NCBI RefSeq assembly: GCF_020010925.1
Contig: NZ_JAGJBZ010000002.1
Span: 992,001 to 1,056,000, forward strand
Origin: Streptomyces griseiscabiei
GTDB taxonomy: Bacteria > Actinomycetota > Actinomycetes > Streptomycetales > Streptomycetaceae
Reading direction: 5' to 3'
DNA: 64,000 bases
A program made the translations under genes and the position numbers. The notes under the pieces are model-generated. The model had not been told where the DNA came from, searched no databases, and was given only the letters and a program-made list of their open reading frames with translations. Of this stretch, positions 16,500 through 25,819 are shown one piece after another; the first letter of the stretch is position 1, and every line of letters begins with the position of its first letter.

Positions 16500-18050
16500 T
16501 CAGCCTCCGGCGGCGGGGCCGGCCGTCCCGGAGAGGGCTTCCAGGTCGCTCTTGCGGACCCTGATCACCACCACGGCGGTCACGAGGGCGAGGACGGCCA
16601 TCGCGACGGCCGGTACGAAGGCCGTCGAGATGCCGTGGGAGAGGACTTCGTGGCTCCAGGGAGCCGGCAGCTGCTGGGTCTTGGCGAACTCGGCCTTCTG
16701 TTCGTCCGTCGCCTGTGCCATGAAGAGCTGCACCTGCTTCCCCGCCTCGTCCCGGCTGGCCGTGCCGAACACCGTCGTGAGGATGGACAGACCGAGTGAA
16801 CCGCCCACCTGCTGGGTGACGTTGAGCAGACCGGACGCCGCGCCCGCCTCGTGCGGAGCCACCCCCGAGACCGCGGTGAGGGTGAGGGTCACGAAGTTCA
16901 GGCCCATACCGAGGGCGAACACCACCATGGGGCCGAGCACCCCGCCGACGTAGGAGCTGTCGGGGGTGAGGAAGGTCTGCCAGGTCAGGCCGAGCACGAC
17001 GAGCGTCGAACCGGCCACCATGAAGGGCTTGGGCCCGAGCACCGGCAGGAACCGCTGCGACAGACCGGCACCCGTGACGATCGCGACGGTCACCGGCAGG
17101 AAGGCAAGGCCGGCCTCGATCGGTGTGTACCGCAGCACGTTCTGCACGAAGATCACGATGAAGAAGAACATCCCGAACATCGCCGCGGCGAGGCTCAGCA
17201 TGATCACGTACGTGCCCGAGCGATTGCGGTCGGTGAACATCCGCAGCGGGGTGATGGGCTCCTTGGCCCGCCTCTCGACGAGGCCGAACGTCAGCAGCAG
17301 GACCATCGCCGCCGTGAAGGAACCGATGGTCAGGCTGTCGCGCCAGCCCTCCTCCGCCGCGCGGATGAATCCGTAGACCAGCGCGGCCATACCGGCGGTG
17401 GAGGTGAGCGCGCCCGTGATGTCGAACCGTCCCGGGTGCCGCTCGGACTCGCTGATGTACATCGGGGCGAGGACGGCGATCAGCACACCGATGGGCACGT
17501 TGACGAACAGCACCCAACGCCAGTCGAGCCACTCGGTGAGCATGCCGCCCGCGAGCAGACCGATGGCGCCGCCACCCGCGGAGACGGCGGCGAAGACACC
17601 GAACGCCCGGTTCCGCTCGGGCCCTTCGGGGAACGTCGTGGTGATGAGCGCCAAGGAGGTGGGTGAGGCGATCGCCCCGCCGACGCCCTGGAGGGCACGG
17701 GCCGCCAGCAGCTGCCAGGGCTCCTGGGCCAGTCCGCCGAGCAGCGAGGCGAGCGTGAACACGAGGATGCCGGTCATGAACACACGGCGGCGGCCCAGGA
17801 TGTCACCGGCCCGGCCGCCGAGGAGCAGCAGACCACCGAAGGTGAGCGTGTAGGCGCTGACCACCCATGTCAGGTCGGTGGTGCTGAATTTGAGCGCGTC
17901 TTGAATGTGCGGGAGCGCGATGTTCACAATCGTCGCGTCGAGTACCACCATGAGTTGGCAGGCCGCGATGACGGTGAGCGCGATGCCGGGACGCCCCTCC
18001 CGGCGGGCGGCTCCCGGCTTCTGATCCTGAATCAACGGAGAGGTTGTCAC
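16500..18050 (-). CDS. MFS drug exporter, DHA2 (14-TM) family
   Basis: Proton-driven multidrug efflux transporter of 516 aa with about fourteen membrane segments. Diagnostic pieces are the start of TM1 with LDATIVNIALPHIQ, motif A GGRAGDILGRRR, and motif C-like SLALITTTFPEGPERNRAFG followed by GGAIGLLAGGMLTEWLDWRW. The exported compound is unknown; the family handles dyes and antibiotics of the EmrB/QacA type. GTG at 18050 has GGGGGA upstream. A TetR-family gene is transcribed divergently and two near-identical palindromes lie between them, the classic layout of a substrate-inducible exporter. Confidence 0.95.
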   Translation of the reverse strand: MTTSPLIQDQKPGAARREGRPGIALTVIAACQLMVVLDATIVNIALPHIQDALKFSTTDLTWVVSAYTLTFGGLLLLGGRAGDILGRRRVFMTGILVFTLASLLGGLAQEPWQLLAARALQGVGGAIASPTSLALITTTFPEGPERNRAFGVFAAVSAGGGAIGLLAGGMLTEWLDWRWVLFVNVPIGVLIAVLAPMYISESERHPGRFDITGALTSTAGMAALVYGFIRAAEEGWRDSLTIGSFTAAMVLLLTFGLVERRAKEPITPLRMFTDRNRSGTYVIMLSLAAAMFGMFFFIVIFVQNVLRYTPIEAGLAFLPVTVAIVTGAGLSQRFLPVLGPKPFMVAGSTLVVLGLTWQTFLTPDSSYVGGVLGPMVVFALGMGLNFVTLTLTAVSGVAPHEAGAASGLLNVTQQVGGSLGLSILTTVFGTASRDEAGKQVQLFMAQATDEQKAEFAKTQQLPAPWSHEVLSHGISTAFVPAVAMAVLALVTAVVVIRVRKSDLEALSGTAGPAAGG

Positions 18051-18073
18051 TATGGGTCCCCCACAAGTGCCTT

Positions 18074-18093
18074 AGTGAACGCTTGCGTTCACT
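18074..18093. promoter_or_regulatory. TetR-type operator 1
   Basis: Perfect 20-bp palindrome AGTGAACGCTTGCGTTCACT, 24 bp upstream of the exporter start. The same sequence recurs with one arm mismatch at 18123-18142. Confidence 0.85.
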
Positions 18094-18122
18094 GACGGCG
18101 TCAACGGTAGTGAGTCCCCCTT

Positions 18123-18142
18123 AGTGAACGCAAGCGTTCATT
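18123..18142. promoter_or_regulatory. TetR-type operator 2
   Basis: AGTGAACGCAAGCGTTCATT, a 20-bp palindrome with one mismatch, centred 49 bp from operator 1 and 80 bp upstream of the tetR-family start. Two copies between divergent genes suggest that the regulator controls both promoters. Confidence 0.85.
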
Positions 18143-18222
18143 GAAGTCACCGCCGTGATGCGCCTCCCTCCCTCGCTTCCGCTTTCGCATTCCCCGCCCC
18201 TCGGCTCAACGGAGAAACGCAG

Positions 18223-18846
18223 ATGGTCACTTCGCGCTGGACGGCCGCTCCCGATCGAACGGCCTCCCCGCGCCGGCGCGGCGCCGTGCTGGAGCGCGCG
18301 ATCCTCGATGCCGCGCTCGAACAGCTCAGTACGGTCGGCTGGAGCGGACTCACCATGGAGGGGGTCGCCGCGGGCGCGCAGACGGGCAAGGCGGCGGTCT
18401 ATCGCCGCTGGCCCTCCAAGGAGGACCTCGTGGCGGACGCGCTCAAGGCCGGGCTGCCGCGGTTCGAGGAGGCGCCGGACCTCGGAAACGTGCGCGACGA
18501 TCTGCTGGAGCTGTGCCGCCAGGCGCGGGAGGCGATGTTCTCGCGGCCCGGGTTCGCGCTGCGCTCAGTGATTCACGAATGCGACACCACCCAGGCCGAG
18601 CGCTTCCATGCCGTGATCATCGGAGGGGTCGTGGAGCCGACGGTCAAGCTGCTTCGCGAGGTCGTCGAGCGGGGAATCAGGCGGGGCGAGGTGCGGTCCG
18701 ACGCGGCCAACGGCTATGTCTTCGACGCGATTCCGGCCATGATGATGTACCGCTCCAAGATGTGCGGGAGCGAATGGGGGGAGCGGGACATCGAGGAGAT
18801 GATCGACCAGTTGATGGTGCCGCTGCTGCATCGGCGAGGCGTCTGA
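18223..18846 (+). CDS. TetR family transcriptional regulator
   Basis: Predicted repressor of the divergent exporter and of itself, 207 aa. The N-terminal HTH spans about residues 25-70 (RAILDAALEQLSTVGWSGL, then GAQTGKAAVYRRWPSKEDLV). The C-terminal ligand domain (FALRSVIHECDTTQAERFH, MMMYRSKMCGSEW) resembles TetR_C_16-like regulators. The ATG has GGAGAAA 6 nt upstream. The two palindromes in the shared intergenic region are its probable operators. Confidence 0.93.
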   Translation: MVTSRWTAAPDRTASPRRRGAVLERAILDAALEQLSTVGWSGLTMEGVAAGAQTGKAAVYRRWPSKEDLVADALKAGLPRFEEAPDLGNVRDDLLELCRQAREAMFSRPGFALRSVIHECDTTQAERFHAVIIGGVVEPTVKLLREVVERGIRRGEVRSDAANGYVFDAIPAMMMYRSKMCGSEWGERDIEEMIDQLMVPLLHRRGV

Positions 18847-18928
18847 AGCGGGTCGGGGAGAGGGCTGAGGTTGCCCCGGGAAACCTGGGTGTCGTGCGGG
18901 GGTGCGGGCGGCGTAGGCTAAGGGCGCC

Positions 18929-19630
18929 ATGCCGTACGAACCACCTACTCACGCCGTCGAGCGCTCGTTGCGCGCCACGACCGGGGCCAAGGTCATCGCC
19001 GGTGTCGACGAGGTGGGGCGCGGTGCGTGGGCCGGTCCCGTCACCGTCTGCGCGGCGGTCACCGGACTGCGCCGTCCGCCCGAGGGCCTCACCGACTCCA
19101 AGCTCCTGACGATCAAGCGACGCGAGTCGCTCTCCGAGGAACTGCTGAAGTGGGTGACGTCGCACGCCCTCGGTCACGCCTCTCCGGAGGAGATCGACGA
19201 CCTGGGCATGACGGCCGCGCTGCGGCTGGCCGCGGTACGGGCGCTGGAAGCCCTTCCGATACGGCCCGACGCGGTCATCCTCGACGGCAAGCACGACTAC
19301 CTGGGGTCACCCTGGCGGGTCCGTACGGTGATCAAGGGCGATCAGTCCTGTGTCGCCGTGGCGGCCGCCTCGGTGATCGCCAAGGTTCAGCGCGACAAAA
19401 TGATGGCCGAACTGGGTGTCGACCATGCAGACTTCGGTTTCGCGGCCAACGCCGGGTATCCGTCGCCTGTCCACAAGGCCGCGCTGGCGGAGCGGGGCCC
19501 CACCCCGTACCACCGGTTGTCGTGGGCGTATCTTGATGCGCTGCCCCAGTGGCGGCACCTCAAGAGGGCCCGCAACTGGGCGGACGGAAGCGTTCCGGAG
19601 ATCGAGGGTCAGCTCGGCTTCGATTTCTGA
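18929..19630 (+). CDS. rnhB: Ribonuclease HII
   Basis: Endonuclease that nicks RNA-DNA hybrids and single ribonucleotides embedded in DNA, 233 aa. Motif I is [17 protein letters not shown], with the catalytic Asp-Glu pair near residues 31-32. The third acidic residue is in VILDGKHDY, and [12 protein letters not shown] plus the [13 protein letters not shown] segment complete the fold. The ATG is 9 nt after a TAGGCT hexamer, and no clear ribosome site is visible. It precedes a hypothetical gene on the same strand. Confidence 0.96.
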   Translation: MPYEPPTHAVERSLRATTGAKVIAGVDEVGRGAWAGPVTVCAAVTGLRRPPEGLTDSKLLTIKRRESLSEELLKWVTSHALGHASPEEIDDLGMTAALRLAAVRALEALPIRPDAVILDGKHDYLGSPWRVRTVIKGDQSCVAVAAASVIAKVQRDKMMAELGVDHADFGFAANAGYPSPVHKAALAERGPTPYHRLSWAYLDALPQWRHLKRARNWADGSVPEIEGQLGFDF

Positions 19631-19698
19631 CGGATTCGTTCGCACTCATGTGCCACCCGCCGACGCGTGTCGCACCGGCGTTTGATAAAAATCAGCTC

Positions 19699-20304
19699 AT
19701 GCCTCTCATTCCCGAGGAGCCTCAGATTCACGAGAGTGCCCAGGGCCCGCGTGCCACTCCGGCCAGCGGCCGGGTCGCGCCGACCCCCCGTCCCGTACCC
19801 GGTCCCCGTCCCGCGGCTCCGCCGCGGCCCGGTCGTCCGGGTCCTGCCCGGCCGGTGCCGGTCCAGCGCGCGGCGCATGCCGCGGCCAAGCCCGGACCGT
19901 CCGCTCCTGCCGCCACCCCGCAGATCCAGCTGATCCCGGCCTCGGCCGAGGGCGCGCTGGACGCCGCAGAGGAAGCCGTCGACCTGCTGCTGGAGTCGGG
20001 CCGTGCCCCCGGCGAAGTGCTGGTGATCACCACCGGCGAGTCGCACCCGTGGGCCGACCACGAACTCTCCTTCGGTGAGGCGGCCTACTGGGCGCAGCAC
20101 GACGCGGGCGACGACGTCTTCTACGCCGATGCCTCGGCCACCGACCGGGCCGCGCCGCGTCCCGTGGTCGTGGTCGCGGTCAACGGTGGAACCGACGCCG
20201 TCACCGCGCAGTCGCTGCCCAAGGCCCTCGGCCGGGCCCGGACCCTGCTGATCGTGTGCGGCGACCCGCAGACGATCAACTCGGTACTGGGCGCCGGGGT
20301 CTGA
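19699..20304 (+). CDS. Conserved hypothetical protein with Pro-rich N-terminus
   Basis: 201-aa protein of unknown function. Residues 1-75 are rich in Pro/Arg/Ala (ATPASGRVAPTPRPVPGPR) and probably disordered. Residues 80-200 form an alpha/beta domain with EGALDAAEEAVDLLLESG, EVLVITTGE, AAYWAQHDAGDDVFYAD, RPVVVVAVNGGTDAVTA and RARTLLIVCGD. The strand-loop pattern looks Rossmann-like but has no nucleotide-binding motif. I chose ATG 19699, although no good ribosome site precedes it. The gene follows rnhB by 68 bp on the same strand and may share its transcript. Confidence 0.7.
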   Translation: MPLIPEEPQIHESAQGPRATPASGRVAPTPRPVPGPRPAAPPRPGRPGPARPVPVQRAAHAAAKPGPSAPAATPQIQLIPASAEGALDAAEEAVDLLLESGRAPGEVLVITTGESHPWADHELSFGEAAYWAQHDAGDDVFYADASATDRAAPRPVVVVAVNGGTDAVTAQSLPKALGRARTLLIVCGDPQTINSVLGAGV

Positions 20305-20675
20305 GCGACTGCGGACCTCGCCCCGGTCGGCCTGTCAGGGCTCACCGGGGGCCTGTCCGTGCCCGGAGAACGATCAGGGCACGCTGACGGCCACACCCCG
20401 CGACGGGGCGCTTCGGCGTGCCTGCGGGGTGTTTCGGCATGTCCGGGGGCTTCGCGGGATGGCCGCCGGCCTGTGCGTGTGGCTTGTCGGTGCGGGTGCG
20501 GGTGCGGGTGCGGGTGCGGGTGCGGGTGGCGTTCGCGTTCGGGTGCCGTGCGGGCCGGGGGGAGCGAGGGTGGTGCTCGGACCGGGCCCTTGCCCCGCCC
20601 GTGCCCGTGCCCGCGCAGGCTCGGGCGTGGACGCGGGCCGGTGCTGTCCGGAGCCACGGCCGCGGGCGAGGCGGA
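20305..20675. other. Noncoding, skewed-composition region
   Basis: No convincing gene in these 371 bp between two convergent genes. It contains the hexanucleotide repeat listed separately, followed by pyrimidine-rich GTGCCCGTGCCCG runs. Frames that are open here have proline/arginine-only or GAGAG compositions typical of noncoding GC-rich DNA. Confidence 0.7.
20491..20526. repeat. Hexanucleotide microsatellite (TGCGGG)6
   Basis: Six uninterrupted copies of TGCGGG, with GG before and a partial unit after. Perfect short tandem repeats of this length are prone to slippage and rare in Streptomyces core DNA. Confidence 0.95.
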
Positions 20676-21302
20676 TCAGCGTGCCGCGGCCCGGCGCAGT
20701 ACCTCGGACGCGACGCCGCCGGTGCGCGGCATGGGCGGTGGGGCCATGGCCGTGGCGAAGGGCTCGGCCGGTGAGTCCGCGTGGGGGCGCCGGCCGCCGC
20801 GGCCCTCGCCGAGGACCTGCCAGCCGTCACGGGTCAGCGTGATGTACGCCCCGCAGCGCAGCCCGTGCAGGGTGCAGGCGTCCCGCAGTCCCCACATCCA
20901 CGCCCCGTCCTCCTCCGTCCAACGCGCGTCGCCGTCACGGCAGTAGAGCAGCACGGCGGTGCGCACCGGAGTGCGTCGGCGCAGATCGTGCGGGATGACC
21001 CGCCGCAGCTGGGCGAGGAGCGCGTTGCGGAACATCCAGCCGTCGGCCGGGGCCGGACGCCGGATGAACGAGGCGCTCGCCCGCAACCGCTCGTCCGGGT
21101 CCAGGACGGCGATGACCGCCGTGGCGGGCCGGGGCTGATGCCGCGCGTGCAACCCGCTGACGACCTCCCGGGGATTACGCAGCAGCGGAATCCCGGCGGC
21201 GGCCCATTCCGCGGGCTCGAGCATCCGGTTGGCGGAAGCGGCGGACAGGTCGGCAGACGTCGACACGGAGGCCGCCGAGGACGGAGCGAATCCGAAGGTC
21301 AC
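20676..21302 (-). CDS. Conserved hypothetical protein
   Basis: 208-aa protein I cannot assign to a function. It has a Ser/Ala-rich N-terminus, then EPAEWAAAGIPLLRNPREVV, ATAVIAVLDPDERLRASASF, WMFRNALLAQLRRVIPHDLR, RTAVLLYCRDGDARWTEED and DACTLHGLRCGAYITLTRDG. The C-terminal segments have the compact alternating strand/helix look of a small cytosolic enzyme-like fold, but no catalytic motif is evident. The GTG at 21302 has AGGGAGG just before it, closely spaced. It lies downstream of recQ on the same strand, 254 bp after the recQ stop. Confidence 0.72.
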   Translation of the reverse strand: MTFGFAPSSAASVSTSADLSAASANRMLEPAEWAAAGIPLLRNPREVVSGLHARHQPRPATAVIAVLDPDERLRASASFIRRPAPADGWMFRNALLAQLRRVIPHDLRRRTPVRTAVLLYCRDGDARWTEEDGAWMWGLRDACTLHGLRCGAYITLTRDGWQVLGEGRGGRRPHADSPAEPFATAMAPPPMPRTGGVASEVLRRAAAR

Positions 21303-21556
21303 GATCCTCCCTTCGGCTACGCGCCCACTGCGGGCGGGGGTCGGACTTGGGGGAGCGCACGCCGCAGCAGGAGCCCTACCGATTCACGGGAGGCCGTGCG
21401 GGGAGCGGACCCCAATTCTTCCTGGCGAACTTGGTTGCGGCAACGAGCAATTGGGGCCACTGGGTGTTTTCTGGTGATTCGCTGCTTATATCCCTGCACA
21501 GAGAACTCGTCGGCCACGCCCAGGTGCCACCGCGCTCCGCCCGGTCGGTCTGCCCG

Positions 21557-23737
21557 TCACGCCCGGACGGCGAGAACGAGGGGCAACACCCCTTGTGCGC
21601 CCGCACGCCGGAGCACGCGCGCGGCGACCGCGAGCGTCCAGCCGGTCTCGGTGGCGTCGTCGACCAGGAGCACGGGCCCGCCTGCCTCCTGGAGCGCGAC
21701 GGCGAGCTCGGGCGGCACGGTCAGCGCCCCGTCGAGCGCCTTGAGCCGCTGCGCGCTGTTGCTCCGGGTGACCTGGGAGACCGTGCCGGTGTACGCCAGC
21801 GAGCCCAGCAGAGGCAGACGGCCCACCTCGGCGATCCGCGCGCCCAGGGAACCGATCAGCCGCGGCCGGGAGCGGGACGCCATGGTGACCACCCCCACCG
21901 GGCGGGACTGGGCATCGGTCTGCCCGGAGGCCCAACCGCCGGGCCCCTTGGCCCAGTCGGACAGCACGGCGACCACGGCCTTGGCCACATCGTCCGGAAC
22001 CGGCCCGTCCGGGGCCTGGGGAGCGAGCATCGGACGCAGCCGATTGCCCCAGCCGATGTCCGACAGTCGCCCCAACGCCCGCCCCGGAGCGGCCTGCTCG
22101 CCGACCGGAATACGTCCCTTGAGATTGACGCCGACCGCCGGCAGTCCCGTCGGCCACATCTTGCGGGGCTCGACCTCGACACCCGCGCGCCCCAGCTCAC
22201 CGCGCGCCGCGTCCAGCGCCGCCGGGGAGACGGAGTCCGTGAACCTGGGCTTCGCGCAGGTGTCGCAGCGCCCGCACGCCACCGCCTCCTCGTCGTCCAA
22301 CTGCCGCCGCAGGAACTCCATGCGGCAGCCGGGCGTCGCCACGTAGTCCCGCATGGCCTGCTGCTCGGCGGCGCGCTGCTTGGCGACCCAGGCGTAACGC
22401 TCGGTGTCGTACGTCCAGGGGACGCCGGTGGAGATCCAGCCGCCCTGGACGCGCCGGACCGCACCGTCCACGTCGAGGACCTTCAGCATCGTCTCCAGCC
22501 GGGAGCGGCGCAGCTCCACCAGTGGTTCGAGGGCCGGGAGCGACAGCGGTCGCTCCGCGTGCGCGAGGACGTCCAGGGTGCGGCGCACCTGCTCCTCCGG
22601 GGGGAAGGCGACCGAGGCGAAGTACTCCCAGATGGCCTGGTCCTCCCTGCCGGGCAGGAGCAGTACCTCGGCGTGTTCGACACCACGGCCCGCGCGGCCC
22701 ACCTGCTGGTAGTAGGCGATGGGCGAGGACGGCGACCCGAGGTGGACCACGAAGCCCAGGTCGGGCTTGTCGAAGCCCATGCCCAGCGCGGAGGTGGCGA
22801 CCAGGGCCTTGACCCGGTTGGCGAGCAGGTCCTCCTCGGCCTGCTGCCGGTCCGCGTTCTCCGTCTTGCCGGTGTACGACGTCACGGTGTGTCCGCACTG
22901 GCGGAGGAAGGCGGTGACCTCCTCGGCGGCGGCGACCGTGAGCGTGTAGATGATCCCGGAGCCCGGCAACTCGGCCAGGTGGTCGGCGAGCCAGGCCATC
23001 CGATGGGCGGCGTCCGGCAGTTCGAGCACTCCGAGGCTGAGGCTCTCCCGGTCCAGCGGCCCGCGCAGGACCAGCGCGTCCGTGCCGCCGCCGGTGCCCA
23101 GTTGCTCGGCCACGTCGGCCGTCACGCGCGCGTTGGCCGTGGCGGTGGTCGCCAGCACCGGTACGCCGGGCGGGAGGTCGGCCAGCATGGTGCGCAGCCG
23201 GCGGTAGTCAGGGCGGAAGTCGTGGCCCCAGTCCGAGATGCAGTGCGCCTCGTCGACCACGAGCAGACCGGTCGCGGCCGCCAGCTCGGGCAGGACCTGG
23301 TCGCGGAAGTCCGGGTTGTTGAGCCGCTCGGGGCTCACCAGGAGCACGTCGACCGAGCCCGCGGTGACTTCCTGGCGGATCGTGTCCCACTCCTCCGTGT
23401 TCGAGGAGTTGATGGTCCGTGCGTGGATACCGGCGCGGGCGGCCGCCTCGACCTGGTTGCGCATGAGGGCGAGGAGCGGGGAGACGATCACGGTGGGGCC
23501 CGCGCCCCGCTCGCGCAGCAGCGCGGTCGCGACGAAGTACACGGCGGACTTGCCCCAGCCCGTGCGCTGCACCACCAGGGCTCTGCGCTTGTCCGCGACC
23601 AGCGCCTCGATGGCGTGCCACTGGTCCTCGCGCAGCCGCGCCGCGTCCGCCGGGGCACCGACGAGGCGGGCGAGCACGGCGTCGGCGGCCGTACGCAGAT
23701 CGTGGCGGTCCGTGGTGGGCAGGTCTTCGTCGCTCAT
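21557..23737 (-). CDS. recQ: RecQ-family DNA helicase with C-terminal phosphoribosyltransferase-like domain
   Basis: 3'-5' DNA helicase of 726 aa. Motor motifs: Q-motif region [12 protein letters not shown], Walker [17 protein letters not shown] box [20 protein letters not shown], and motif [14 protein letters not shown] RecQ zinc site follows near residue 470 (CRMEFL, then [12 protein letters not shown]). The last 200 or so residues lack a recognisable HRDC domain and instead end with [18 protein letters not shown] (about 688-705), a PRPP-binding loop of ComF-type phosphoribosyltransferases. I chose the ATG at 23737 over a TTG 12 nt upstream. The promoter region shared with the divergent DUF4192 gene carries two DnaA-box-like sequences. 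Confidence 0.9.
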   Translation of the reverse strand: MSDEDLPTTDRHDLRTAADAVLARLVGAPADAARLREDQWHAIEALVADKRRALVVQRTGWGKSAVYFVATALLRERGAGPTVIVSPLLALMRNQVEAAARAGIHARTINSSNTEEWDTIRQEVTAGSVDVLLVSPERLNNPDFRDQVLPELAAATGLLVVDEAHCISDWGHDFRPDYRRLRTMLADLPPGVPVLATTATANARVTADVAEQLGTGGGTDALVLRGPLDRESLSLGVLELPDAAHRMAWLADHLAELPGSGIIYTLTVAAAEEVTAFLRQCGHTVTSYTGKTENADRQQAEEDLLANRVKALVATSALGMGFDKPDLGFVVHLGSPSSPIAYYQQVGRAGRGVEHAEVLLLPGREDQAIWEYFASVAFPPEEQVRRTLDVLAHAERPLSLPALEPLVELRRSRLETMLKVLDVDGAVRRVQGGWISTGVPWTYDTERYAWVAKQRAAEQQAMRDYVATPGCRMEFLRRQLDDEEAVACGRCDTCAKPRFTDSVSPAALDAARGELGRAGVEVEPRKMWPTGLPAVGVNLKGRIPVGEQAAPGRALGRLSDIGWGNRLRPMLAPQAPDGPVPDDVAKAVVAVLSDWAKGPGGWASGQTDAQSRPVGVVTMASRSRPRLIGSLGARIAEVGRLPLLGSLAYTGTVSQVTRSNSAQRLKALDGALTVPPELAVALQEAGGPVLLVDDATETGWTLAVAARVLRRAGAQGVLPLVLAVRA

Positions 23738-23788
23738 GGCCCCATGCAACCCGATGCCTCGGACATCGCGCGAACGAGCGGGGCGAAC

Positions 23789-23830
23789 TGTGGACAGCTT
23801 CTGACGTGATCATGGTCGGAGTTATCCACA
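23789..23830. promoter_or_regulatory. Two facing DnaA-box-like 9-mers
   Basis: TTATCCACA at 23822-23830 is a perfect canonical DnaA box, and TGTGGACAG at 23789-23797 is the reverse complement of CTGTCCACA, one base from the Streptomyces TTGTCCACA form. They lie between divergent recQ and the DUF4192 gene. Confidence 0.5.
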
Positions 23831-23870
23831 GGCCAAAGCGGAATTTCAAGATCCGCGAGAGGGTCGCCGC

Positions 23871-25406
23871 ATGACGAATCACAGCGAAGCGGCCGGGACC
23901 CCCGGCAACAGTGACATCAGCGGGCAGAGCGGATACCGGGGGCATGGCGAGCCCACCGCCCACCTGAGCCACGGAGCGCCCACCACACCTCACGGAGAAC
24001 CCCAGGTCACCCTCCGCACGGCGGCCGAACTCGCCGACGCCCTGCCCTACCTGCTCGGATACCGCCCCGAGGACAGCATCGTCCTCGCCGCCCTGCACGA
24101 CCGGGACGCACAGGGCCGGTTCGGCGGGCGCGCACGGCTCGGCATCCCGGCCCAGACGGACGACTGGCCGTCCGTGGCCCAGCAACTGGCCCGTGGTCTC
24201 GTGACCGGAAGTGAGCGACGGGGAGCCAAGCCGGAGAGCATGGTCGCCTTCCTCTGCCAGGACCCGGCGAGCGGTGAGTCGCCCCGCGACGTCATGGAAC
24301 GCCTGCGGCCACTCGCCCAACTGCTGCGCAGGGCCTGCGGCACCCTGGATGTGCCGGTGGTGGAGGCGCTGTGCATCTCCGACGGCCGCTTCTGGTCCTA
24401 CTGCTGCCCGGGGAACGGCTGTTGTCCGGCCGAGGGACAGGCGATGGGGCTGCCGGGCACCTCCGTGCTGGCCGCCGCCGCGACCTACGCCGGCCTGCAG
24501 GTCCGGGGCACCCTGAAGGAGCTGCGGGCAAGGCTCCTGCCCTGGGAGACCGCCGCCGCGCCGGAGCAGGAAGCCGCCCTCGACTCCGCGCAGTCCGCCC
24601 TCGTCCCGCGGATCCTCGACGCGGAGAGCCGTGCGGAAGTGGCGGAGGAGACCCTCGCGGCGGCACACCGCCTCATCGGGCGCCTGGCGGACGCCCCGGC
24701 GGTGTGCGGGCCGCTGGACGCGGACCTGCGTGACGACACACTCGTCGGGCACGACGACGCGGCCACCCTGATCCTCGGACTCCAGGACCGCGCCACCCGC
24801 GACCGCGCCGCCGAATGGATGGAGGGCGACGAAGCCGAGCCGGCCCTCCGCCTCTGGCGCGCCCTCGCCCGCCGCTGCGTCGGCCCCTACGGCGAGCATG
24901 CCGCCGCCCCGCTCACCCTGGTCGGCTGGGTCGCCTGGTCGACGGGCGACGAACTGGAGGCCCGCGAAGCCCTGGCCATGGCCCTCGCCGCGGATCCCGA
25001 CTACCTCTTCGCCCGCCTCCTCCACCAGGCCTGCAACGAAGGCCTCGACCCGGAGTCCATTCGCCGCTGTCTGCGCGCGGAGCGCACGGGACGAGGTGGG
25101 GCGGCCGCCGGCGCGAGTGCCGTGACCGACTGCGAGAAGAGCCCGTCCGACCGATCACCCGGTGCGGAGCCGACGTCGGACCGGGCCTGCGTCGCCACCC
25201 GCCCCCGCAGTCGACGCGGGCCGCGCTCCGAAGGCGGCCCCGAGGCACGCGCCGTCCGACGATCGCCGGCCGCCACGCGTGCCCGCCGCTCGCGTTCCGC
25301 CGAGACGGGCCCTCTCGCCGGGCGACGGCCGAGGGGCGCGGCGGACGGCACGAGCGGTCGGGCACGGCGCCGCCGCGGCGGCCCGTCCGCGGAGGGGGAG
25401 ACGTGA
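23871..25406 (+). CDS. DUF4192 domain protein
   Basis: 511-aa protein of unknown function, common in actinobacteria. The DUF4192 domain runs from about residue 44 (QVTLRTAAELADALPYLLGY, PEDSIVLAALHD) to about 400, ending in the helical LTLVGWVAWSTGDELEAREA and DPDYLFARLLHQACNEGLDP. The final 110 residues are Arg/Ala/Pro-rich and probably disordered and DNA- or RNA-binding by charge; that is inference. The N-terminal 40 residues are also low complexity. ATG is preceded by GAGAGGG. It is divergent from recQ. Confidence 0.88.
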   Translation: MTNHSEAAGTPGNSDISGQSGYRGHGEPTAHLSHGAPTTPHGEPQVTLRTAAELADALPYLLGYRPEDSIVLAALHDRDAQGRFGGRARLGIPAQTDDWPSVAQQLARGLVTGSERRGAKPESMVAFLCQDPASGESPRDVMERLRPLAQLLRRACGTLDVPVVEALCISDGRFWSYCCPGNGCCPAEGQAMGLPGTSVLAAAATYAGLQVRGTLKELRARLLPWETAAAPEQEAALDSAQSALVPRILDAESRAEVAEETLAAAHRLIGRLADAPAVCGPLDADLRDDTLVGHDDAATLILGLQDRATRDRAAEWMEGDEAEPALRLWRALARRCVGPYGEHAAAPLTLVGWVAWSTGDELEAREALAMALAADPDYLFARLLHQACNEGLDPESIRRCLRAERTGRGGAAAGASAVTDCEKSPSDRSPGAEPTSDRACVATRPRSRRGPRSEGGPEARAVRRSPAATRARRSRSAETGPLAGRRPRGAADGTSGRARRRRGGPSAEGET

Positions 25407-25819
25407 CCGGACAGGTCGGGTTCGGACCTCGTACGCTCCTGCTGTTCTGGATCGTGGTGTGCCTGAAGGCGCCGGCGCCCTTCCGGGTTCGCGTGAGCAC
25501 GTCACTCTCGCTCCGGAGGCGCCTGAGCCCACCGTCCTGCCTCGCCGCCCGCGCGGACGTGCCCCCGCGCCTCCGGGCCCGCCCGGGCACACCACCCCGC
25601 CGCGGTGCGCCCACGGGTCCGCCCTCTCCGCACCGCTTCCCGACTCTCGGCTCCATCGGCTTCCCGAGACGGAGGCGTGACCCTGAGCGGAGCCGTTCCG
25701 TTCACCTGAGTGGCGGTATCCGTGGCCTTGCCTCGCCGCCCGTTCACCCCGTCCCTCTCCGGCTCCCCACCTGGCGCCGAGCGCATCCCACGCGCGCCGA
25801 GAACAGAAGAAGCCGCCCC
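25407..25819. other. Noncoding spacer without recognisable gene
   Basis: The 413 bp between the DUF4192 gene and the debranching-like gene hold no convincing gene. The downstream reading frame is open throughout this spacer, but its translation is Arg/Pro-rich with no family resemblance and a G/C codon pattern unlike the flanking genes. I therefore start the next gene at 25820. Confidence 0.6.

Noticed and set aside
21347..23809. Plus-strand frame opposite recQ
   Set aside because: Antisense shadow; recQ carries every helicase motif on the minus strand.
25403..25819. In-frame GTG at 25403 as start of the debranching-like gene
   Set aside because: The extra 139 residues are Arg/Pro-rich, have no family match, and the conserved-looking start MPLPYTPDAPDD lies at 25820.
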